Source: Devosia ginsengisoli
GTDB taxonomy: Bacteria; Pseudomonadota; Alphaproteobacteria; Rhizobiales; Devosiaceae
Reading direction: 5' to 3'
Length of the DNA stretch: 64,000 bases
Assembly: GCF_024707105.1 (NCBI RefSeq)
Contig: NZ_JANQAJ010000006.1
Coordinates: 682,001-746,000 of the forward strand
Position numbers and translations under genes: made by a program
Shown: in pieces, positions 28,872 to 38,206 of the stretch
Layout: every line of letters begins with the position of its first letter
Position numbering within the stretch: position 1 is the first letter of the stretch
Notes under the pieces: model-generated
What the model was told of the DNA's origin: nothing
What the model saw: the letters and a program-made list of their open reading frames with translations, nothing else
Database searches by the model: none

Positions 28872-29375
28872 ATGTCCAAATCTGCCGTGGCGCTCGCCCT
28901 TGTCGCCAGCCTGATCCTCACCACTGCCGCCAGCGCCCAGCAGGTGCGGATGCTGGGTGAGCATCGCGCCTGGTCGAGCTATGCCGCCAGTGACGCGGCC
29001 GGCGCCGTGTGCTTCGCCATGACCAAGCCGGAAGCGGTGACCCCGACGCCCGATGGTTATAGCCAGGCCTATATCTACATCACCAACCGCCCGGCCGAGA
29101 ATGTCACCACCGAGTTCAACCTGGTGGCCGGCTTCCCCTTCCAGCCCGACAGCAAGGCCACGGTGACCGTCGACGGCCAGACCTTCAACCTCTTCACCCA
29201 GAACGACGCGGCCTGGCTCGACGATGCCGGCCAGGCTTCGACGCTGGCCAGCGCCATCCGCGCCGGCTCGAGCATGGTAGTGGAGGGTACGACGGCTGCC
29301 GGCATCAAGGTGACGGAAACCTATTCGCTGTCCGGCGCCACTGCGGCGCAGCAGTCGATCGGAAGCGGCTGCTGA
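28872..29375 (+). CDS. IalB-like secreted protein, second of a tandem pair
   Basis: A 167-residue paralogue of the preceding gene. It has a signal peptide (VALALVASLILTTAASAQQ), then LGEHRAWSSYAASDAAGAVCF, AAWLDDAGQASTLASAIRAG and TYSLSGATAAQQSIGSGC. Both cysteines align with those of the first copy. The 84-base spacing suggests cotranscription after tandem duplication. Sequence has diverged widely apart from the SLSGATAA region. Confidence 0.75.
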   Translation: MSKSAVALALVASLILTTAASAQQVRMLGEHRAWSSYAASDAAGAVCFAMTKPEAVTPTPDGYSQAYIYITNRPAENVTTEFNLVAGFPFQPDSKATVTVDGQTFNLFTQNDAAWLDDAGQASTLASAIRAGSSMVVEGTTAAGIKVTETYSLSGATAAQQSIGSGC

Positions 29376-29383
29376 GTTCCCAA

Positions 29384-29472
29384 TAGACCTCATCCTGAGC
29401 CTGTCGAAGGACGAGGTCGTGGCAATATCGGCGTTCCCGACCTCGTGGTTCGACAAGCTCACCATGAGGTCT
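29384..29472. repeat. Dispersed palindromic repeat, family B, copy 4
   Basis: It starts TAGACCTCATCCTGAGCCTG and ends GACAAGCTCACCATGAGGTC plus T, with a shorter variable centre than copy 3. It lies 9 bases after the stop of the second IalB-like gene and may end that transcript. Confidence 0.85.
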
Positions 29473-29576
29473 CGCCCGGACGCATGCCTTCCTCCCGGCA
29501 CGGTGACTTTGCGTAACCATCACCGATATGCTATTGGCCGCGCCAATCCCGCATCTTCCGGACCTTTCGCCACGCC

Positions 29577-30785
29577 ATGAGCATCGCGCTGAACCTTGAC
29601 CATTCGACTGCCGTCCGCCCCGTCGCGGCCAGTCGTCCGTCGCTGATCGGTCTCAGCAAGCCCCAGCTCGCCGAGGCGCTGACCCATGCCGGCATTGCCT
29701 CGGACAAGGAAGCGCGCATGCGCGCCAGCCAGTTGTGGAACTGGCTCTATGTCAACGGCACCACCGATTTCGACCGCATGACCAATGTGGCCAAGCCGGT
29801 GCGGCAGAAGCTGGCCGACACCTTCATCCTCGATCGTCCCGAGATCGTCACCGAGCAGGTGTCGAGTGATGGCACGCGCAAATGGCTGTTCCGCTTCCGC
29901 GATCCGGCCAATCCCAACTATCCGCCGGTCGAGGTGGAAACCGTCTATATCCCCGAGCAGGATCGCGGGACACTTTGTGTCTCCAGTCAGGTCGGTTGCA
30001 CGCTGACCTGCTCGTTCTGCCATACCGGCACGCAGAAGCTGGTGCGCAACCTCACGGCCGGCGAAATCCTCGGCCAGATCCTCATGGCGCGCGAGCGGTT
30101 GGGCGATTTCCCCGGCGGCACGCGCCCCGATGATGGGGGCCTGGTCCCCTCGGGCGAGACCCGCGCCATCACCAATATCGTGATGATGGGCATGGGCGAG
30201 CCGCTCTACAATTACGACAACGTCAAGCAGGCCCTGCTGATTGCCTCGGCCGGTGACGGCATGAGCCTTTCCAAGCGCCGCATCACGCTGTCGACCTCGG
30301 GCGTCGTGCCGTTCATCGAGCCCACCGGGCGCGAGATCGACGTCATGCTGGCCATTTCGCTGCATGCCACCAATAACGACCTGCGCGATGTGCTGGTGCC
30401 GATCAACAAGAAGTGGCCGCTCGAAGAGCTGCTCGAGGCCTGCCGCAACTATCCGGGCCTTTCCAATGCCCGCCGCATCACCTTCGAATATGTGATGCTC
30501 GATGGCATCAATGACAGCGATGCGGAAGCGCGCGAACTGGTGCGGCTGCTGGCCGGCATTCCGGCCAAGATCAACCTCATCCCGTTCAATCCCTGGCCCG
30601 GCGCCAATTACGGGACGTCGCCGTCGAGCCGCATCGAGCGCTTCGCCGACATCGTCAACAAGGCCGGCTATGCCAGCCCGGTCCGCACTCCGCGCGGCCG
30701 CGACATCTTCGCCGCCTGCGGCCAGCTCAAGAGCGAAAGCGAGCGCTTGAGCAAGAAGGATCGAGAGGCGCTGGCGGGGGTGTAA
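29577..30785 (+). CDS. rlmN: Dual-specificity 23S rRNA/tRNA (adenine-C2)-methyltransferase
   Basis: A 402-residue radical-SAM enzyme that methylates A2503 of 23S rRNA and A37 of some tRNAs. The cluster motif is [16 protein letters not shown] (C-x3-C-x2-C). It also has [29 protein letters not shown], and the resolving cysteine in DIFAACGQL. The N-terminal helical domain includes [14 protein letters not shown]. Length is normal. The ATG at 29577 precedes SIALNLDHS. Confidence 0.96.
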   Translation: MSIALNLDHSTAVRPVAASRPSLIGLSKPQLAEALTHAGIASDKEARMRASQLWNWLYVNGTTDFDRMTNVAKPVRQKLADTFILDRPEIVTEQVSSDGTRKWLFRFRDPANPNYPPVEVETVYIPEQDRGTLCVSSQVGCTLTCSFCHTGTQKLVRNLTAGEILGQILMARERLGDFPGGTRPDDGGLVPSGETRAITNIVMMGMGEPLYNYDNVKQALLIASAGDGMSLSKRRITLSTSGVVPFIEPTGREIDVMLAISLHATNNDLRDVLVPINKKWPLEELLEACRNYPGLSNARRITFEYVMLDGINDSDAEARELVRLLAGIPAKINLIPFNPWPGANYGTSPSSRIERFADIVNKAGYASPVRTPRGRDIFAACGQLKSESERLSKKDREALAGV

Positions 30786-30788
30786 TCG

Positions 30789-31649
30789 TCAGTTCACCGG
30801 CGATGACTCACCCGTCGTGGTGATGAGATCGATGGTCGACAGCTTGTCGTTCCAGCCGATGTCGTTGAGATTGTGCAGGCCGAAGCTGGCCAGCCGCCGC
30901 CCCTTGGCCGGATCGAAACGACTGTCGTTCGGGCCATGCTCGTGCAGGATCACGGTGGTGTTGCGCGGCAGGAAAATGCTGCTGACCACATCATGGGCCA
31001 TGCCCAGTTCGGTGATCTCGTAGCGATAGACCCGCTGGATATATTTGCGCGCCGGCCCGCTGGGCCATTGCATCATCCAGTATGCGCGCTCGGAGATGAT
31101 ATTGCCGGCGCGCCAGGGGACGCCGACATTGTGACCCAGCCCGAGCCAGTGCTCGAACAGACGGATGTCGTTCCAGGGATAGGGCCAGTTGTCCTGGTTC
31201 TGGATGGCGGTTTCCCGCCGTCCATCGTCGAAATTGACATAGTCCAGCGTCAGGATGTTGAACCACACCTGCATCTTGAGGTCGGTGCCATTGGCGGCGG
31301 CGATGATCGACCAGGTGCTATGGGGCGGCTCCTTGTCGAGGTCGATCTCGATCGTGCCGGATGCCCGGTCATCGGCATCGGGCGAGTCGCGCTCGATGGC
31401 GCGCAACCGCACCTTGAACTTGTTGGAGGTCACGACCGGATAGATGACGGGCCTGTAATAGCTGTTCTCGACGAAACCCGTCGGCACCAGATTCTGATGC
31501 ACGCTTCGCCGTTCGAAGCTGAAGGCCTGCTGCCCGCCAAAGTCGACATAGAGCTCGAGCTCGTAGCGGTTGCCGGAGGTTTCGGAAAAGTTGTGGCCGA
31601 GCCACTTGTTCATTTCCACATGCAGCTTCTTGCCGAAGACATTGGCCAT
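30789..31649 (-). CDS. Unknown protein with a beta-gamma-crystallin-like C-terminus
   Basis: A 286-residue protein with no signal peptide or membrane segment. Most of it is beta-rich and not recognised (NRYELELYVDFGGQQAFSFE, ASGTIEIDLDKEPPHSTW). The last ~55 residues, TVILHEHGPNDSRFDPAKG then FGLHNLNDIGWNDKLSTIDL, resemble a beta-gamma-crystallin Greek-key motif (aromatic start, ...DIGWNDKLSS-type end). The N-terminus MANVFGKKLHVEMNKWLGH may be a conserved lead. It is convergent with rlmN (stops 3 bases apart). Calcium binding is a guess from the fold, not from visible ligands. Confidence 0.7.
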   Translation of the reverse strand: MANVFGKKLHVEMNKWLGHNFSETSGNRYELELYVDFGGQQAFSFERRSVHQNLVPTGFVENSYYRPVIYPVVTSNKFKVRLRAIERDSPDADDRASGTIEIDLDKEPPHSTWSIIAAANGTDLKMQVWFNILTLDYVNFDDGRRETAIQNQDNWPYPWNDIRLFEHWLGLGHNVGVPWRAGNIISERAYWMMQWPSGPARKYIQRVYRYEITELGMAHDVVSSIFLPRNTTVILHEHGPNDSRFDPAKGRRLASFGLHNLNDIGWNDKLSTIDLITTTGESSPVN

Positions 31650-31756
31650 GGCGCTCTCCCACATCGGTGGCGGCATGGTGCGGCAGCGCGCGGGAAGGCA
31701 CATCCTTCAAATGAAGGACAGGTTACCGGCGCATTTACCATGCGGCTGCCGCGAAA

Positions 31757-32605
31757 TTACTCTTCCGCCACCCAGTCCATCCGCCACTTTCCCTGCCCCT
31801 CACTGGCCAGCAGGTTGGCCAGTTCCGGCAGCAGAACCTGCATTTCCTCTTCCAGCACAAAGGGCGGATTGACCACGATCATGCCCGTGCCATGCAGCCT
31901 TGGAGGCGTGCTGGGCGCACGGGTCGTCAGTTCGATGCGGAGGATTTTCGTCATGCCCGTCGCCTTGAGGTCGCGGATGAATTGCTCGACTTCGGCGGGT
32001 TCCTTGATCGGATACCAGAAGGCATAGATCCCGCCCGGCCAGCGCTGGTGGGCTTTCACCAGGCCGGCCACCATGCGGGCGAATTCGCCCTTTTCCTCGA
32101 AGGGCGGGTCCACCAGCACGAGGCCGCGCTTTTCCTTGGGCGGCAGATGGGTGCCCAGGGCGGCCCAGCCGTCGAGATGGGTGGCGCGGGTCTGGATGTC
32201 GCCGGCAAAGTTCTCGCGCAGAGCGGCGGCATCGTCGGGATGCAGTTCGAGGGCAAAGAGCCGATCCTGCTCGCGCAGCAGGTGCCTGACGATGAGCGGC
32301 GAGCCGGGATAGAAGCGCAGGCCGCCACCCGGATTCTGGGCCCTGATCGCGTCGAGATAGGGTGCGGCCAGCTCCGTCGCCGGGCCGGACAGAGCAGCAC
32401 CGATCAGCCGACCAATGCCATCGACCCATTCGCTGGTACGCCCGGCTTCGTCGCCTTCGAGATCGTAGAGGCCGACGCCCGCATGGGTATCGAGCACGCG
32501 GAAGGCGGCGGGCTTGCGCTTGAGGTATTCGACGATGCGAGTGAGGATCAGGTGCTTGACCACGTCGGCGAAATTGCCGGCATGGAAGGCGTGGCGATAG
32601 TTCAT
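31757..32605 (-). CDS. rlmJ: 23S rRNA (adenine2030-N6)-methyltransferase
   Basis: A 282-residue RlmJ. It has the diagnostic N-terminus MNYRHAFHAGNFADVVKH, then DTHAGVGLYDL (SAM site region) and the catalytic DPPFEEKGEFARM. IYAFWYPIKEPAEVEQF and the C-terminal NPPFVLEEEM are also typical. The start at 32605 matches the family; the extension to 32755 is not family-like. RlmJ modifies protein-free 23S rRNA. Confidence 0.94.
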   Translation of the reverse strand: MNYRHAFHAGNFADVVKHLILTRIVEYLKRKPAAFRVLDTHAGVGLYDLEGDEAGRTSEWVDGIGRLIGAALSGPATELAAPYLDAIRAQNPGGGLRFYPGSPLIVRHLLREQDRLFALELHPDDAAALRENFAGDIQTRATHLDGWAALGTHLPPKEKRGLVLVDPPFEEKGEFARMVAGLVKAHQRWPGGIYAFWYPIKEPAEVEQFIRDLKATGMTKILRIELTTRAPSTPPRLHGTGMIVVNPPFVLEEEMQVLLPELANLLASEGQGKWRMDWVAEE

Positions 32606-32663
32606 GGGAGCGTGAGCAGAAAAAGTTGCAGACTTTTTCGGTTCGCGAGCGCGACCATCAAGA

Positions 32664-33311
32664 TCATTTTCGGCCTTCTGCCAGCAGGATGGTCGCGGCG
32701 AAGGCCATGAAAACGGCGGCAAAGCTCCAGTTGAGCGCCTTGCCGACCCAGGCATTTTCCCTGAGCGTGCGGGTCAGCCATTCGGCGAACAGCACGATGG
32801 CGATGACCACAGGCAGCGAGACCACGACGAATTCGACGCCGAGGAACAGCAGCTTGCCCACCGCCACAGGATCGTCGGCAGAGACGAATTGCGGCAGGAA
32901 GGTCACGAAGAACAGGGCGACCTTGGGGTTGGTGAGGTTGATCCCCAGCCCGGTCATGTAGCTCTGCCACCAGCTCGGCTGCTTGCCGGCCGTGCGTACC
33001 ACGAGAATGCCGCCGCCCGAGCGCACCGCCTGGATGGCCAGCCAGACGAGATAGAGCGCCCCGACGATCTTGAGCACCCAGAAGGCGGCCGGGGCGGTGA
33101 CGATCAGCACTGAAATACCGAAAGCCACCAGCGTCGTATGCACGGCAATGCCGGTCATGGCGCCCAGCACGGTGGCGAAGCCATGCGAACGGCCCCAGTT
33201 CATGGTGCGGGAGACGAACAGCGCCATGTCGGGGCCGGGCGTGACTGCCAGCACGAAACCGGCCAGCGCGAAGGCGAGGATGACGGACAGATCGGGGATG
33301 AAGGTGGGCAT
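32664..33311 (-). CDS. LysE/RhtB-family amino-acid exporter
   Basis: A 215-residue membrane protein with six predicted spans. It has the LysE-family pattern [21 protein letters not shown] and [21 protein letters not shown]. It probably exports amino acids or derivatives; the substrate is unknown. It is on the same strand as the Lrp/AsnC regulator just upstream (75 bases away), a common regulator-exporter pair. Confidence 0.9.
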   Translation of the reverse strand: MPTFIPDLSVILAFALAGFVLAVTPGPDMALFVSRTMNWGRSHGFATVLGAMTGIAVHTTLVAFGISVLIVTAPAAFWVLKIVGALYLVWLAIQAVRSGGGILVVRTAGKQPSWWQSYMTGLGINLTNPKVALFFVTFLPQFVSADDPVAVGKLLFLGVEFVVVSLPVVIAIVLFAEWLTRTLRENAWVGKALNWSFAAVFMAFAATILLAEGRK

Positions 33312-33386
33312 CGGATTGCTGCCGAAAGAGGTGCGGTGCACTCTTCTATCACCGCGTCATTCCCGCTGGCCACTGCGTCAATGCGA

Positions 33387-33854
33387 TCAGCCCAGCGGCA
33401 ATTCGTGGCTGCGCTTGATGGTCTCCATCGGCACGTCGGTCTTGACGCTCTGCACGCTGGGAATGCGCATCAAATAGTCGGACTGGAAGCGCCAATAGGC
33501 ATGCAGGTCGGTGGTGACGACGCGCATGATGGCGTCGCATTCCCCGGTCGTGAGATAGCATTCGGCCACTTCGGGGAATTTGCGCACCGTCTCGGCGAAT
33601 TGATGGGTGGTTTCGGCATCCTGCGTCTTGAACCAGATGCGCGCGAAGACCGTGAGACCCAGCCCGATGGCCGGGCCGTTGAGCACCGCGACATACTGGT
33701 CGATGACGCCCCGGTCCTCCAGCAACTTCACGCGGCGCAGGCAGGGGGAGGGGGAGAGACCCACCTCATTGGCCAGTTCCACATTGGACATGCGGCCATT
33801 GCGCTGCAATGCTCGGAGGATGCGGCGATCGATGGCGTCGAGTATTTCTGGCAT
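33387..33854 (-). CDS. Lrp/AsnC-family transcriptional regulator
   Basis: A 155-residue regulator with an N-terminal helix-turn-helix ([40 protein letters not shown]) and a C-terminal RAM ligand-binding domain ([29 protein letters not shown]). Lrp-type proteins sense amino acids and form octamers. It lies upstream of the LysE exporter and is divergent from argG. A palindrome at 33910-33924 is a candidate binding site. Confidence 0.92.
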   Translation of the reverse strand: MPEILDAIDRRILRALQRNGRMSNVELANEVGLSPSPCLRRVKLLEDRGVIDQYVAVLNGPAIGLGLTVFARIWFKTQDAETTHQFAETVRKFPEVAECYLTTGECDAIMRVVTTDLHAYWRFQSDYLMRIPSVQSVKTDVPMETIKRSHELPLG

Positions 33855-33909
33855 GTCGCACGCAATTTAGTGTGTCATGTGGCAGGATATGCCAACAGAT
33901 GCGCCAAAA

Positions 33910-33924
33910 TTGCGATTATCGCAA
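33910..33924. promoter_or_regulatory. Candidate Lrp-type operator between lrp and argG
   Basis: TTGCGAT-T-ATCGCAA is a perfect 7-1-7 inverted repeat of 15 bases, the size of an Lrp dimer site. A further half-site TTGCGCGAT lies at 33930-33938. The element is 55 bases from the lrp start and 57 from argG. Confidence 0.5.
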
Positions 33925-33981
33925 GATTGTTGCGCGATGATTGGCCTATTATGTCAGCATTAAACCGGGAGCGGGATGCCA

Positions 33982-35205
33982 ATGGCAAAAGATATCAAGA
34001 AGGTCGTGCTGGCCTATTCGGGGGGCTGGACACCTCCATCATCCTCAAATGGCTGCAGGAAACCTATGATTGCGAAGTGGTGACCTTCACCGCCGATCTT
34101 GGCCAGGGCGAAGAGCTCGAGCCGGCGCGCAAGAAGGCCGAAATGTTCGGCATCAAGGATATCCGCATCGAGGACCTGCGCGAGGAATTCGTGCGTGACT
34201 TCGTGTTCCCGATGTTCCGCGCCAATGCCATGTATGAAGGGCTCTACCTGCTCGGCACCTCGATTGCCCGTCCGCTGATCGCCAAGCGCCTTGTCGAGAT
34301 CGCCCAGGAAACCGGCGCCGACGCCATTTCCCATGGCGCCACCGGCAAGGGCAATGACCAGGTGCGGTTCGAACTCACGGCCAATGCGCTCGACCCGTCG
34401 ATCAAGGTGATCGCGCCCTGGCGCGAATGGGACCTGCGCAGCCGCACCAAGCTGCTCGAATATGCCGAGCAGAACCAGATTCCTGATCGCCAAGGACAAG
34501 CGCGGCGAAGCCCCGTTCTCGGTCGATGCCAACCTGTTGCACACCTCGTCCGAGGGCCGTGTGCTGGAAGATCCGGGCGTCGAAGCGCCCGACTATGTCT
34601 ATCAGCGCACCGTGGATCCCGAACAGGCGCCGAATACGCCCGAAGTGATCAAGGTCGGCTTCGAGAAGGGCGATGCGGTTTCGGTCAATGGCGTGCGCCT
34701 GTCGCCGGCCGATTTGCTCACCAAGCTCAACGAGCTGGGCGGCAAGCATGGCGTGGGAAGACTGGACCTGGTCGAGAACCGTTTCGTCGGCATGAAGTCG
34801 CGCGGTGTCTATGAGACGCCCGGCGGCACCGTGCTCTGGCATGCCCATCGCGGCATCGAGTCGATCACGCTGGATCGGGGCGCGGCCCATCTCAAGGATG
34901 AGATCATGCCGAAATATGCCGAGCTTATCTATAATGGCTTCTGGTATTCGCCCGAGCGCGAAATGCTGCAGGCGCTGATCGACAAGAGCCAGGAATTCGT
35001 CACCGGCGAAGTCTCGGTCAAGCTCTACAAGGGCAGCGCCAATGTGGTGGCGCGCACGTCGCCCTATAGCCTCTATTCGGAAGATCTGGTGACCTTCGAA
35101 GAAGGCGCGGTGGCCTATGACCACAAGGATGCCGAAGGCTTCATCCGCCTCAATGGCCTCCGGCTCAAGACCTGGGCGGCGCGCAACAAGAAGGCGCGCG
35201 GCTGA
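33982..35205 (+). CDS. argG: Argininosuccinate synthase, frame broken twice as read
   Basis: ArgG joins citrulline and aspartate using ATP. It starts [14 protein letters not shown] and shows [59 protein letters not shown]. The reading frame is lost near 34020-34027, where SGGLDTS needs one more base beside a G6 run. It is restored near 34482-34484, where NQIP-IAKDKRG needs one base fewer. About 154 codons between are in another frame. The two indels cancel, so the corrected gene has 408 codons, the family size. ATG 33976 is an alternative start. Consensus errors are likelier than a true pseudogene because both flanks are intact. Confidence 0.9.
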
Positions 35206-35348
35206 GCCATGCATCTGCGGGCGGTCTGGATCATCCCTGAATGGTCCGGGCCGGCCTTCACCATCCGAACTTAATCGCTCGTTAACAAGAACGATCTAGC
35301 TTTCGTGCGGCGTCATTGCAGAAAGCATTGGGACGGGAGAAGCGGCGG

Positions 35349-37478
35349 GTGCGAGCAGAAGACGCTGGCAGCTTGAGCGAGATGGCTGAAGCTTTGCTGC
35401 TCGACGCTGCGCTCGAGAACATCCCCTATGGCTTCTGCGTCTGGTCCCCCCAGTTCCGGCTGGTGATGTGGAACAAGCATTATCGCGATCTCTACGGCTT
35501 CTCGGCCGATGCCATCTATCGCGGCATGACGCTGGAAGAAGTGGTGCAGCTGGCCAACCGGCTCGGCAACCATACCGGGCAAGATCCCGAAGAATTCTAC
35601 GAAATCTATACCGGCGAGTTGCTGGCCAATCGCGGCGGTGCGCGCGCCAAGCGGCAGGAAGCGGTGCGTGGCGGCCGCACCATCGAAACCGCCCATATCT
35701 ATTCGGACGCCCTGGGCTGGGTGGTGACGCATGAAGACATTACCGACGAGATCGCCCGCATCGAAATAGCGCAGAAGCGCAAGCTGGAGCTCGAACGGCA
35801 GAATATCCGGCTCGATGCCGCGGTGAACAATATCAGCCAGGGCTTATGCATGATGGACGCCAAGGGGCGGCTGGTCATCTGCAACGAGCCCTACGCGCGC
35901 ATCTACAACCTGCCTTCGAGCCTGTTGCGGCCGGGCACGCAGCTCGAAGACATCCTCAGCCACCTGTTCGACATGGGCATGAGCGCGGGGGGCACGCGCG
36001 ATGAATATATCGTCTGGCGCCGCGACGTCATCAACCGGCGCGAATATGGCAAGAATATCCACGAGCTCAACGGCCGCACCATCATGATGCAGCACCATCC
36101 GATGAAGGATGGCGGCTGGGTCTCGACGCATGAGGACATTACCGAGCAGCGACAGAACGAGGCGCGCATCCGGCATCTGGCCCGGCACGACGCGCTGACC
36201 GACCTGCCCAACCGCATCGAATTCCTCGAACAGATGGCCAAGACCGAGGCCGGCCTCAGCCGCGGTGAAATGGCGGCCGTGCTTTATATCGATCTCGACC
36301 ACTTCAAGGCGGTCAACGATACGCTGGGTCATGCCGTGGGCGACGAGGTCATCAAGCAGGCTTCGGCCCGCCTCTGGGGCACGACGCGCGAAACCGACGT
36401 ATTGGCGCGGCTGGGGGGCGACGAATTCGCGCTGCTGATGCGGCCCATCGACAGCGCCGCCGACGCCGCCAAGGTGGCCGATCGCATCATCAAGTCCATC
36501 GGTGCGCCCATGTCGATCGGCGGCCAGCAGGTCGAGATCGGCGCCAGCGTGGGCATTGCCATCGGGCCGGGCGACGGGGTCAAGACCGATGCCCTGGTCA
36601 AGAATGCCGATCTCGCCCTCTATCGGGCCAAGAGCGAAGGCCGCTCGACCTACCACTTCTTCGAGACCGGCATGGATGCCGACCTGCAGCAGCGCCGCTC
36701 CATCGAGGCCGGGCTGCGGCTGGCTTTGCAGCGCGAGGAATTGCGGCTGATGTTCCAGCCCTTGCTGGGCCTCAAGGAAAACCGTGTTACCTGCGTCGAG
36801 GCCCTGCTGCGCTGGGACCATGAAGGCCGCACCATCTCGCCGGTCGAATTCATTCCCATTGCCGAGGAAACCGGGCTCATCGTCGCCATCGGCGAATGGG
36901 TATTGCGCGAGGCCTGCAAGACGGCCGCGACCTGGCCGGGCGAAATCCGCGTCGCGGTCAATCTGTCGCCGGTGCAGTTCAAGAGCCGGGACCTGCTGGG
37001 CCTGGTCAAGTCGGCGCTATCGGAGGCGCGCATTCCGGCCACGCGGCTGGAGCTGGAAATCACCGAAAGCCTGCTGCTGGCCGAGAACGACACCAATCTC
37101 AAGGTGCTGCACGATTTGCGCGCCATGGGCGTGCGCATCTCGATGGACGATTTCGGTACCGGCTATTCCTCGCTGAGCTATCTGCGCAGCTTCCCCTTCG
37201 ACAAGATCAAGATCGACCGCAGCTTCATGCGCGACCTGACCAGCCGCGGCGACAGCCAGGCCATCATCAAGGCGGTGATCGGGCTGGGGCAGTCGCTGGG
37301 CATGTCGACCACGGCCGAGGGTGTCGAGACCGAGGAACAGCTCGAAATGGTCCGCGCCCAGGGCGCGTCCGAGGTGCAGGGCTTCCTGTTCTCCCCACCC
37401 CTGGCGCCGGCGGCTCTGGCCAACCTGCTGCATTCCGAAGCGGTCAGCACTCAGGTCAAAAGCAAGAAGGCGTCCTGA
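35349..37478 (+). CDS. PAS-PAS-GGDEF-EAL c-di-GMP enzyme
   Basis: A 709-residue cytoplasmic protein with two PAS-like domains (about 15-125: LENIPYGFCVWSPQFRLVMWN; about 150-260: NISQGLCMMDAKGRLVICN). A GGDEF domain follows (about 275-440; DALTDLPNRIEFLEQM, intact RLGGDEFALL), then an EAL domain (about 455-700; intact CVEALLRWDHEG, with MDDFGTGYSSLSYLR). Both active sites look complete, so it may make and degrade c-di-GMP. The start is set at GTG 35349 behind GGGAGAAG; TTG 35316 is an alternative. No membrane segment. Confidence 0.9.
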   Translation: MRAEDAGSLSEMAEALLLDAALENIPYGFCVWSPQFRLVMWNKHYRDLYGFSADAIYRGMTLEEVVQLANRLGNHTGQDPEEFYEIYTGELLANRGGARAKRQEAVRGGRTIETAHIYSDALGWVVTHEDITDEIARIEIAQKRKLELERQNIRLDAAVNNISQGLCMMDAKGRLVICNEPYARIYNLPSSLLRPGTQLEDILSHLFDMGMSAGGTRDEYIVWRRDVINRREYGKNIHELNGRTIMMQHHPMKDGGWVSTHEDITEQRQNEARIRHLARHDALTDLPNRIEFLEQMAKTEAGLSRGEMAAVLYIDLDHFKAVNDTLGHAVGDEVIKQASARLWGTTRETDVLARLGGDEFALLMRPIDSAADAAKVADRIIKSIGAPMSIGGQQVEIGASVGIAIGPGDGVKTDALVKNADLALYRAKSEGRSTYHFFETGMDADLQQRRSIEAGLRLALQREELRLMFQPLLGLKENRVTCVEALLRWDHEGRTISPVEFIPIAEETGLIVAIGEWVLREACKTAATWPGEIRVAVNLSPVQFKSRDLLGLVKSALSEARIPATRLELEITESLLLAENDTNLKVLHDLRAMGVRISMDDFGTGYSSLSYLRSFPFDKIKIDRSFMRDLTSRGDSQAIIKAVIGLGQSLGMSTTAEGVETEEQLEMVRAQGASEVQGFLFSPPLAPAALANLLHSEAVSTQVKSKKAS

Positions 37479-37480
37479 GC

Positions 37481-38053
37481 CTATTCCGCCGCGCCGAAGC
37501 GCAGGCCATCCACGATGAGATCGACCATGCGCCGGGTATGCGCCTGGTCGGCCACCGACAGGTTGCCGATGGCGCGCAGCAGGTCATAGGGGGCGATATC
37601 CCGCCGTATTTCGCCCGCTGATGCTGCCGCATCGAGCAGCATGGCCAGGGCCGGCTCGAAGCTGGCCCGGAAATAGGCAGGCAGCGTATCGAAAGCGGGA
37701 TCGCCCGAATGGAGGGCAGCCGAAAGCCCCGTTTTTGTAGCGATGAATTCGGCATAGCGCTGCAGCCAGCGGGCCAGTGCCTGGCCGGGCGCATATTCGG
37801 CCGCCAGCGCCGGTGCTGCTGCGGCGCAGGCATCGACTTCCCGACGGAATACCGCCGCGACAAGGTCCGCCCGCTTGGGGAAGCGGCGATAGAGCGTTCC
37901 CATGCCCACCCCGGCCCTGGCCGCGATCTCGCGCACCGGCGCATCGACGCCGGAAGCAGCGAAGACTGTCCTGGCCGCTTCCAGCACAGCGTCTTCGCTG
38001 CGCTGCGCATCGGCGCGCAGCTGTCGGTTCGGCTTTTGTCGGGCATCGGCCAT
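37481..38053 (-). CDS. TetR-family transcriptional repressor
   Basis: A 190-residue TetR protein. The N-terminal helix-turn-helix region is SEDAVLEAARTVFAASGVDA-PVREIAARAGVGMGTLYRRFPKRADL (about residues 17-62). The C-terminal ligand-binding half is helical and variable. The ATG at 38053 has GAGGAAG upstream; an extension to 38068 has no ribosome site. It is divergent from the hydrolase gene at 38207 and convergent with the GGDEF-EAL gene (stops 2 bases apart). Two matched operators lie between it and its target. Confidence 0.92.
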   Translation of the reverse strand: MADARQKPNRQLRADAQRSEDAVLEAARTVFAASGVDAPVREIAARAGVGMGTLYRRFPKRADLVAAVFRREVDACAAAAPALAAEYAPGQALARWLQRYAEFIATKTGLSAALHSGDPAFDTLPAYFRASFEPALAMLLDAAASAGEIRRDIAPYDLLRAIGNLSVADQAHTRRMVDLIVDGLRFGAAE

Positions 38054-38101
38054 GGCCGGCTTCCTCATTATTCATGTCCAGCAGGCAGCGCCTCTTGCTA
38101 A

Positions 38102-38150
38102 ACGGAGCAATGCTCCGTATATGCGAAAGGCAAACGGAGCGTCGCTCCGA
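38102..38150. promoter_or_regulatory. Twin TetR operators
   Basis: Two copies of a 6-3-6 palindrome, CGGAGC-AAT-GCTCCG and CGGAGC-GTC-GCTCCG, are each preceded by AAA or AA. Their centres (38110 and 38142) are 32 bases apart, three helical turns. They lie between the divergent TetR and hydrolase genes, so they are very likely bound by that TetR protein. Confidence 0.8.
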
Positions 38151-38206
38151 TTTCTTGTTATAGCCGAGCCAGGCCGGTTCGGCCAGCAGCCAAGCAAGGG
38201 GCTCTC

